This document shows, in pieces, positions 40,730 through 46,788 of a stretch of 46,788 nucleotides of DNA. This DNA comes from a virus. Under the pieces are notes generated by a model, which saw only the letters and a list, made by a program, of their open reading frames with translations, was not told where the DNA came from and did not search any database. The translations under genes and the position numbers were made by a program. Position 1 is the stretch's first letter, and each line of letters opens with the position of its first letter. The stretch spans positions 1 through 46,788 of the IMG/VR virus record IMGVR_UViG_3300032213_002773; one strand, written 5' to 3'.

Positions 40730-41884
40730 GTGCAATTCAAAAACAATGTAAATTTTAACAAAAAACAACTCAAAAACGCAGTCATTGACACACTTTCTTC
40801 CGCACCATCAAGTCCAACAGAAGGTCAAATTTATTTTAACGATGGTACTGTTACCGCAAATGATATTGGTTTTTACATTCGACAAGGTTCGGCTTGGAAA
40901 AAACTAACTGACCAAAGTATGACAGACCAACAAATTCTTGATGCGGTAAAAAGAGTTGACGGTACAGGAAGCGGTATTGACGCAGATTTGTTAGACGGTA
41001 ATAGTGCAAGTGCGTTTTATCTTGCCACAACTACATTAAACAATATTGCAACAGCAACAGGTAATGTTGGTTTAGGCGGAAACTCTATTACAAATCTAAA
41101 AACAGAAATTGTGACTGACAACACAACAAATGCCGCTACAACGGAATTTGTTACAAGAGCAGTTGCAAACGCTGTTCAAGGTTTGGATATTAAAGGGTCG
41201 GTAACTTATGCTACGGTTTCGGGATTTAGTGCTTGGACGTCTAATAATACAGCAGGAACAATAACTATTAGTGCAAATCCTGCAACAGAGTTAGCACCTT
41301 TTGATTCGAGTAATGCAGTTGTTGTTGGTCAACGAATATTAGTAAAACATTTTACAAGTGCAAATGCTTATTTAAATGGGTTTTATCAAGTAACAACTTC
41401 GGATTTTGCTTCTTCACAAATTGTTTTAACAAGAGTAGATATGCTTTATAACACGTCAATTCAAGCAAACGCATTTGTTTTTGTTGAAAGAGGACTTACT
41501 CTTTCAGACACAGGTTGGGTTCTTACTTCTAATAGCGGAACGGTTGGAACTGACCCGATTGCATTTGTACAGTTTTCGTCAGCAGGAGTAATTGTAACAA
41601 GAGCAGATGGCGGAATAACAAAAGAAGGAAACGAGATTTATGTTGACACAACTCTTATTCCTCGAAAAAAACAATTTACATTTCCTGCGTCAAACACAGC
41701 CGCAAACACACCAATTAGTCTTGGACATAACCTAAATACAGAATTTGTTTCAGTTTCAATTATAGAAATTTCTTCAAAAGAAGTTGTGCTTGCAGACGTG
41801 TCTGTAACGGACGCTATGGCGGTTGCTGTTACTTTTGCAGACGCAGTTAACGCAAACACTTTTAGAGCGGTAATTATTGGATAA
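40730..41884 (+). CDS. Tail fibre protein 1
   Basis: 384 residues from a GTG (AAGGGGGCGATTTTA upstream). N-terminal VNFNKKQLKNAVIDTLSSAPSSP and EGQIYFNDGT are typical of phage fibre N-termini that bind the tail. Then LDGNSASAFYL and TTNAATTEFVTRAVANAV repeats, a Thr/Ser/Asn-rich beta region, and a C-terminal FPASNTAANTPISLGHNLNT domain. It is probably trimeric. It lacks a recognisable depolymerase motif. It precedes the propeller fibre. Confidence 0.75.
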   Translation: MQFKNNVNFNKKQLKNAVIDTLSSAPSSPTEGQIYFNDGTVTANDIGFYIRQGSAWKKLTDQSMTDQQILDAVKRVDGTGSGIDADLLDGNSASAFYLATTTLNNIATATGNVGLGGNSITNLKTEIVTDNTTNAATTEFVTRAVANAVQGLDIKGSVTYATVSGFSAWTSNNTAGTITISANPATELAPFDSSNAVVVGQRILVKHFTSANAYLNGFYQVTTSDFASSQIVLTRVDMLYNTSIQANAFVFVERGLTLSDTGWVLTSNSGTVGTDPIAFVQFSSAGVIVTRADGGITKEGNEIYVDTTLIPRKKQFTFPASNTAANTPISLGHNLNTEFVSVSIIEISSKEVVLADVSVTDAMAVAVTFADAVNANTFRAVIIG

Positions 41885-41887
41885 TAA

Positions 41888-41909
41888 AGGGCAGATTAAC
41901 TTCTGCCCT
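41888..41909 (+). terminator. Intergenic hairpin between the fibre genes
   Basis: Perfect 8-bp stem AGGGCAGA/TCTGCCCT with a 6-base loop, four bases after the fibre 1 stop. No T-run follows (ATCCACAT), so it is more probably a message-stability or processing hairpin than an efficient terminator. Confidence 0.4.
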
Positions 41910-41932
41910 ATCCACATAAAAGGAGTGATTTT

Positions 41933-43558
41933 ATGAAGATACTATCTTCAATAAACAGCACAAACGATTTAGTTTCAAGAAACTTCGTAAACTCTTACGC
42001 AACAACAACAGGAACAAACACATACTCAATTACACTTGTACCGACTCCGAGTTCGCTTTCCTTTTTAGAAGGGCAGGCGATTCGGGTTAAAGTGGGAAGC
42101 ACAAGTAACGGTGTAATTTCGCTAAATGTAAACGGTTTAGGTGCAATAAATGTACTTCTTTCAGACGGAACACAAGCGAACACTTGGCGTTCTGATTCTA
42201 TCTATACGGTGGTGTATAACGGCTCAAATTTTATTCAACAGGGTGAAGGGGGGATAGTTGCAAATAACGCAAGCCCACAAAGCGTAAAGTACGACGAAAC
42301 AATAGCATTAAATGACGTGATTGAGAGTTATTATCGGGATTTTACAACAGGGTTTAACGGTAGTGCTTTTTCAACATCAGGAGTTACTGTTTCAGGCACA
42401 CCTCCTACAAACGGTGCACCAAGCGTTGTTTCTTGGAGTCCAAACGGTTTGTATTTAGCGGTTGGATATTCGACCACTCCTTTTTTTGCAATTTATAAAA
42501 GAAGTGGAGATACCTTAACAAGGCTTCCTGCAACTACAAACGTGTCGGCAGGAACAGCGTCAGAACCTTTATCAATGACATGGAGTTTTGACAGTTCAAG
42601 TTTAGTTGTCTGTTTTGCAACAACTCCGTTTATTTACCATTACAAGCGTTATAGTGGAGATTACTTTTTTCGTGATACTGCTTCAAATGCAGGTAATCCA
42701 ACAATTGTTGATATTGACCCTACAAACACGTATTTGCTTTGTGCAACAACTACTGCACCAACGTCACCAATTCGTATTGTAAAAAGAGGCACACAGGATT
42801 TTACTAATTTGCTTGCGACAGGTGCAGTTGGTTGGGCTGGTGTTAGTATTAACAACACAATGAATGGTCTAACATGGCATCCAAGCGGAAATTATTTTGC
42901 CGCTTTATATAATGAATTTTCCACATATCTTGCCATTTTTACAAAATCAGTGGGTTCAGATACTTTCACTTTAACAAATCGGTTTGAAGTACAAAGTGGT
43001 AATGGTAGCGGTTTTGCTTATACCGCTAAATTTAGTCCTGATGGAAACTTTATTGCTATTGCATATCTAAATGCACCGGTTTCAAACGCAAACATTAGAG
43101 TGTATTCTTTTTCAGAAGGTTCTTTAACACAAGTTTTTTCAGGAGTTAATTTAAGCGGTTATAGGTGCATAACATGGAGTCCTGATAGTAATTATTTTAT
43201 CGCTTCGGGTGTTTTACAAAGTTCAGCAAGTACAAATACTCCAATAATGATAAAGAAAAATGCAAATAATACTTTTACAGTTTGTGACACACCTTCGTCT
43301 GCATTGACTCCAAGTTATCGTTTTACAAGTTGGAGTCCTGATGGAAACTATGTAGCATTAGGCGACTATGCAACTACAAACGCAAATCCCGAAATACGAA
43401 AAGTAGTACCTGCAAACGCACCATACCTATTCCGAAAAGTAACACCATCAACATCAACAGTCGGAACATTTGACAAAGTATACGGTATCGCCAAAGAAAG
43501 TGGCACAGCAGGACAGACTAAAAAAGCAAGTATTCTTGTTAATGGAAATCTGTTATAA
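41933..43558 (+). CDS. Tail fibre or receptor-binding protein with a seven-bladed WD40-like propeller
   Basis: 541 residues, ribosome site AAAGGAGTGATTTT. Residues 1-105 are fibre-like (INSTNDLVSRNFVNS, GQAIRVKVGSTSNGVISLNVNG). From ~165 to 490 there are seven units starting near 165, 214, 258, 312, 365, 412 and 465, each with a WSPDGNY-like turn (VVSWSPNGLYLAV, LTWHPSGNYFAAL, AKFSPDGNFIAIA, ITWSPDSNYFIAS, TSWSPDGNYVALG). This is the signature of a WD40/TolB-type beta propeller. A short C-terminal beta part follows. A propeller in a phage fibre suggests a sugar- or protein-binding receptor domain. It lies directly before the giant virion protein. Confidence 0.8.
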   Translation: MKILSSINSTNDLVSRNFVNSYATTTGTNTYSITLVPTPSSLSFLEGQAIRVKVGSTSNGVISLNVNGLGAINVLLSDGTQANTWRSDSIYTVVYNGSNFIQQGEGGIVANNASPQSVKYDETIALNDVIESYYRDFTTGFNGSAFSTSGVTVSGTPPTNGAPSVVSWSPNGLYLAVGYSTTPFFAIYKRSGDTLTRLPATTNVSAGTASEPLSMTWSFDSSSLVVCFATTPFIYHYKRYSGDYFFRDTASNAGNPTIVDIDPTNTYLLCATTTAPTSPIRIVKRGTQDFTNLLATGAVGWAGVSINNTMNGLTWHPSGNYFAALYNEFSTYLAIFTKSVGSDTFTLTNRFEVQSGNGSGFAYTAKFSPDGNFIAIAYLNAPVSNANIRVYSFSEGSLTQVFSGVNLSGYRCITWSPDSNYFIASGVLQSSASTNTPIMIKKNANNTFTVCDTPSSALTPSYRFTSWSPDGNYVALGDYATTNANPEIRKVVPANAPYLFRKVTPSTSTVGTFDKVYGIAKESGTAGQTKKASILVNGNLL

Positions 43559-43578
43559 TGTGATAAAGGAGTGATAAT

Positions 43579-46500
43579 ATGAGAAAACCTTATCAAGAGT
43601 CAAAATTTGGAAAAGTTTACACAAACTCAACACCGCTTATGTTGCAGTCAAATATGCCTAAACAATCTCTTGGGTATAACGCAAACGGGCGTATAGACAA
43701 AAACACCACACACGACGCTCAGTTATTTGGAAATCCTAATAGTTATATTTCGCCTAAAAACAAAGGTTACGGTAGTTTTAACTCTGGTTACTACTACAAC
43801 GCACTTGGTTTAGGTCAGCAACTTGCAGACGCTAGAAAAAGCCCACAAGCCCAACAAGAGTTTAACGATAGATATTGGGGCGGTCTTCAAGGTATGGGTG
43901 CTAACAGCACTCCACAAATGCGTAGAAAAACAGGGCTTCTTGATTATGCAGAAAATATATTTAATCACCGACAAAAACAAAATTCTTTGTTAGGTTCTTA
44001 TGGACAGCCTAAGCGAGAAACGCTTGGGCAAGGTTTGGTTAATAATTTTGTTAATAAACCAGCACAAACCTCTAGTAACCTTTTTAAAGTTGCCTCTCCG
44101 TTTGTTAAACGTCTTCTTAATAAAACAATTACTGAACCATTAACACAACCTGTAGAAGACGCGCAGGCGTTGTCAGGTTTTATGCAAAAAAATATAATGC
44201 CAACTGTTACAAAAACCGACTCTGCTTTAGACCTTCTGGACACGTTGTCGGGAGGAAGGTTAGGTTACAATAAAGCAAAAGAAAACATAGCAGACACTAT
44301 GGAATACGGTGTTGCTAGACCGATTAACGCCTTTACAAGCACTACAAGAGCGTTAACAGACAACAGCGTTTCTTCACCAGCCCTACGAACGTATAAGAAT
44401 CTCTCAGCACCGTTCTTAGGTTATATGAGAGCACCTGGTTATGAAAACGTTGACTTTGGCGAAACTCAAAAAAATATAGGTTGGGAACAACAAAAAGCAG
44501 ACGCGCCTAGAAATTGGTATAGTCCTTTTGTGGACGCTATCCGAGGAAGAGAAGGACAACTTGACTTGTATGATGTTGTAAACTTTGCAGGAAATAACCC
44601 AGACATTCCTGTTGGACTTTTTGCAAAACCAGGGCAGTTAGCGGCTAAGGGTTTTATAAAAGGTGTAGAAGGTGTTGAAAAAGCAGGTCAAGCCACTACA
44701 TCACTTGTTAAAAAGTTAGGCACGTCTGAAAGTCCGATAAATTTGCTTAATAATCAAAGAGGTACTGTTAATTTTAACCCAGAAGCAGACAGCACTCTTG
44801 ATAGAATGGGTTTTAGAACAACTAGACCTGCTGTAGACTCTGAGCAAGGCAGGCGGTTAGAAAAAATAGCAAAGTTACAAGACAAAAAAGCCGCTTTAGA
44901 AAGAGAATTGAAAACATATGATAAAACAACACAAGCAAAAGAGTATGTTGAAACCCAAACCAAAATTAACAGTACAACCACAGCAATATCAAGAGAGGAA
45001 CAAAAATTAGCGTCAGCAAGTGTTCGTATACCAGAGGCTTTGTCCCAAACACCTGTTAAATTAGACAAAAAACAGTTAGAAGACGTTAATCTGTTTTTAC
45101 AAGCGGTGGAAAGCGGAAAAATCAAACCTGCTAACGGTAAATATTTTACAGCAAAAGACATTGAAGATTTTATAACAACAACACCGTCGGTAAATAAAAG
45201 TTTTGGTCTTACAAAAGGTGATAAAACTTTAGGAGAAGAAATTGTTAACGCTTTCCAAAACGACCCTAATTTTAAAGGTTTGTCAGTTGATAAAGAAAAA
45301 GCCTTATCTTATTTAAAACAACAGTTTGATGGAAAAGGTTGGGTAGACGCATCAGGTAAATTCCGCAAATACACAGATTTAATGCTTGAAAGAGTCTACG
45401 ATAAAATTGCACAAAAAGGAGTGTATCAAACAAGTAAAGCGGCTGAGGAAGCGGCGTTACAAGCAAAAACAGCCGCCGAACAAATGTTTATACACGCTGT
45501 GCAAACAGGTAAAATTTCACCAACATCAGGAAGGTTTATAAAACCTGTTACAAGTGTTAACCCTGCAAAAGTACAAAGAAAAATGCCTGGTGAGAGAACG
45601 TATAGAGAGTTGCAAGGAGAGCGTAAAGTTGGAAAACAAGAACCTCAACAAGTCCGTGTAAAAAAAGCACCTTCAAAATTTGAACAACAACAGGTGGACG
45701 AAAATTCTAACTATGTGTTAAACGAGTTAAAAAACCCTGATAGCGAAATTGCAAAAGCCGTAAACATAGGGGACGTTGAGGCTGTTAAACAAAGAATTGC
45801 AAGAAAAATCGGAGGTTTTAGAGATTTAGAAATTGCTAACAAGGTTGTTGAAAAACTAAAAGAACAGGGTTTGTTTAAACCTATTAAAACAACATCAACG
45901 GCTGTTCCGAGTGTGCCAAAAAAACTAACTAAAAAACAACAAATGGAACAAGATAAGAAAAATAGAGAAGAGCGTGAGCAAGCACAAGCGCAAGCAGCAA
46001 TGGAACGTGCGCGTGAACAGCAAAGAAAAATTGCTGAAATAAACAAAATTCGTAAAACAGCCGCAAATCAAGAAGTAAAAGACAAACTTAGCGCTTTAGC
46101 AAGCAGAGCGCAAAACCTTCCTGGAAATAGACTAAAAAGTATCGTGTCGTCTGTAAGACGTGCAAAGGAAGAAGAAACAGACATTAAATCAGGGTTCTAC
46201 GAAAGAGAAATGTCAGAGAAAGATAAACTTCTTTCTCGTATTCAAGAAAGTTTAACCGACTTAAAAGAAGAAGTAGAAATTACCAAACTAAGTTGGTACG
46301 ATAAAGAAATAACAAAAATCAAAGCCGAGTTAGACAAACTTGAAGAAATAGAAAAACAAAAAAACCCTTCATATAGAACGCCTAAAAACGAACCTCTTTC
46401 AGAAGATTTTACTCTTGCAAACAGTAACCTAACGGACAGAGAAAAAAGTTTAGGTAAACTACTCACACGTTCTATTGAAGCACAACCTGGCGTAAATTAC

Positions 46501-46788
46501 AGTAGGTCAAGCCTGTACAAAATGCTTGCAGACGAATACAAACCTAAAGAAATAGACAACGTTTTTGAAGAGTTAAAAAATAGAGGTTACATCAAAAAAG
46601 ACGGTACAGTTGTAAAAACTCCGTCTGGTCGAACAATAAGAGAAAAGCCAGCCGTAGACCAAGCAGACCAAACACCTGCACCAAAAGAAACAATCTCAAC
46701 CGCAGTACCAACCGCCAAAGAGGCAGGTAGACGCAAAGTAGCAGTTAACGCAACAGGTAAAAGAACAGTGTCGAAAGAAAAGCCAGCC
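43579..46788 (+). CDS. Giant internal virion protein, N-terminal part (open at window end)
   Basis: 1070 codons from ATG 43579 (AAAGGAGTGATAAT) with no stop before the window end; continues in the frame at 1-2423. Residues ~245-340 share a domain with the second giant protein (VARPINAFTSTTRAL, then YSPFV...GQLDLYDVVNFAGN). Two similar units, VESGKIKPANGKYF and VQTGKISPTSGRFI, occur around 515 and 650. Residues ~780-960 are long charged helices. Near ~965-1030 a winged-helix-like part (SRSSLYKMLADEYKPKEIDNVFEELKNRGYIKKDG) may bind DNA. Thr/Pro/Lys linkers close the window. The last in-frame codon ends at 46788, yet the left end continues from base 3, so the sequences do not join in frame without one more base. 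Confidence 0.8.
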   Translation, partial: MRKPYQESKFGKVYTNSTPLMLQSNMPKQSLGYNANGRIDKNTTHDAQLFGNPNSYISPKNKGYGSFNSGYYYNALGLGQQLADARKSPQAQQEFNDRYWGGLQGMGANSTPQMRRKTGLLDYAENIFNHRQKQNSLLGSYGQPKRETLGQGLVNNFVNKPAQTSSNLFKVASPFVKRLLNKTITEPLTQPVEDAQALSGFMQKNIMPTVTKTDSALDLLDTLSGGRLGYNKAKENIADTMEYGVARPINAFTSTTRALTDNSVSSPALRTYKNLSAPFLGYMRAPGYENVDFGETQKNIGWEQQKADAPRNWYSPFVDAIRGREGQLDLYDVVNFAGNNPDIPVGLFAKPGQLAAKGFIKGVEGVEKAGQATTSLVKKLGTSESPINLLNNQRGTVNFNPEADSTLDRMGFRTTRPAVDSEQGRRLEKIAKLQDKKAALERELKTYDKTTQAKEYVETQTKINSTTTAISREEQKLASASVRIPEALSQTPVKLDKKQLEDVNLFLQAVESGKIKPANGKYFTAKDIEDFITTTPSVNKSFGLTKGDKTLGEEIVNAFQNDPNFKGLSVDKEKALSYLKQQFDGKGWVDASGKFRKYTDLMLERVYDKIAQKGVYQTSKAAEEAALQAKTAAEQMFIHAVQTGKISPTSGRFIKPVTSVNPAKVQRKMPGERTYRELQGERKVGKQEPQQVRVKKAPSKFEQQQVDENSNYVLNELKNPDSEIAKAVNIGDVEAVKQRIARKIGGFRDLEIANKVVEKLKEQGLFKPIKTTSTAVPSVPKKLTKKQQMEQDKKNREEREQAQAQAAMERAREQQRKIAEINKIRKTAANQEVKDKLSALASRAQNLPGNRLKSIVSSVRRAKEEETDIKSGFYEREMSEKDKLLSRIQESLTDLKEEVEITKLSWYDKEITKIKAELDKLEEIEKQKNPSYRTPKNEPLSEDFTLANSNLTDREKSLGKLLTRSIEAQPGVNYSRSSLYKMLADEYKPKEIDNVFEELKNRGYIKKDGTVVKTPSGRTIREKPAVDQADQTPAPKETISTAVPTAKEAGRRKVAVNATGKRTVSKEKPA

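Noticed and set aside
1-46788. Lysogeny genes, tRNA genes, insertion sequences, CRISPR arrays
   Set aside because: None recognised on reading both strands. A tRNA scan was not possible here, so a tRNA cannot be fully excluded.

Overview
The window reads as nearly the whole genome of a double-stranded DNA phage of a Gram-positive, low-GC (Firmicutes-type) host. I read it as a podovirus with a T7-like or P22-like virion. The Gram-positive host is inferred from long Shine-Dalgarno sites of the AAGGAGGTGAT type, a glucosaminidase endolysin, a UviB/BhlA-like holin, ThyX and a class II ribonucleotide reductase. I see no integrase, no repressor module, no phage RNA polymerase and no tRNA or CRISPR array. 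The window is cut inside one very large virion gene: its first part is open at the right end (43579-46788) and its last part is at the left end (1-2423). The molecule is therefore probably circular or circularly permuted. The two parts do not join in frame as given; one base (or one modulo three) appears to be missing.

Plus strand, 29.9 kb through the end and on to 6.7 kb: packaging, virion and lysis genes. The order is small terminase, a small protein, large terminase with an N-terminal zinc ribbon, a small protein, portal, (promoter and structured leader), acidic scaffold, probable head decoration protein, major capsid protein, a small conserved protein, terminator, a short coiled-coil protein, head-tail adaptor, tail nozzle, three probable tail/fibre proteins, a fibre with a seven-bladed WD40-like propeller, two giant virion (probably DNA-ejection) proteins sharing one domain, two holin-like membrane proteins and a metallophosphoesterase. 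A bidirectional terminator at 6731-6762 closes this arm.

Minus strand, 24.0 kb down to 6.8 kb: DNA metabolism, ending with the endolysin. From promoter-distal to proximal in transcription order: small zinc proteins, SNF2-type helicase, a Cas4/RecB-like nuclease, Sak4-like ATPase, HTH protein, DUF669 single-strand binding protein, a DnaG-type primase fused to an MCM-type AAA+ helicase, a cytosine-5 DNA methyltransferase with four repeats in its target-recognition region, a family A DNA polymerase, a small zinc protein, an adenosylcobalamin-dependent ribonucleotide reductase, a RuvC-like resolvase, ThyX with a degenerate signature, DUF3310, the endolysin and a 20-residue cysteine-rich microprotein. 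Genes overlap by a few bases throughout and promoters lie at 24.1, 21.0 and 11.4 kb.

Minus strand, 24.2-29.7 kb: an accessory/early region. It holds a class II glutamine amidotransferase next to a zinc-finger amidoligase (ammonia donor plus COOH-NH2 ligase), an HTH protein, and a separate transcription unit encoding a Pro/Ala-rich protein and two tiny membrane peptides separated by identical GNRA-loop hairpins. Between them lies about 0.8 kb of non-coding DNA with many GTTAC-type repeats and an AT-rich palindrome, which I propose as the replication origin or a master regulatory region. CCGTTA tandem arrays lie on both sides of the amidotransferase-amidoligase-HTH block.

The best candidates for undescribed biology are the amidotransferase/amidoligase pair, the primase-MCM fusion and the microprotein operon.
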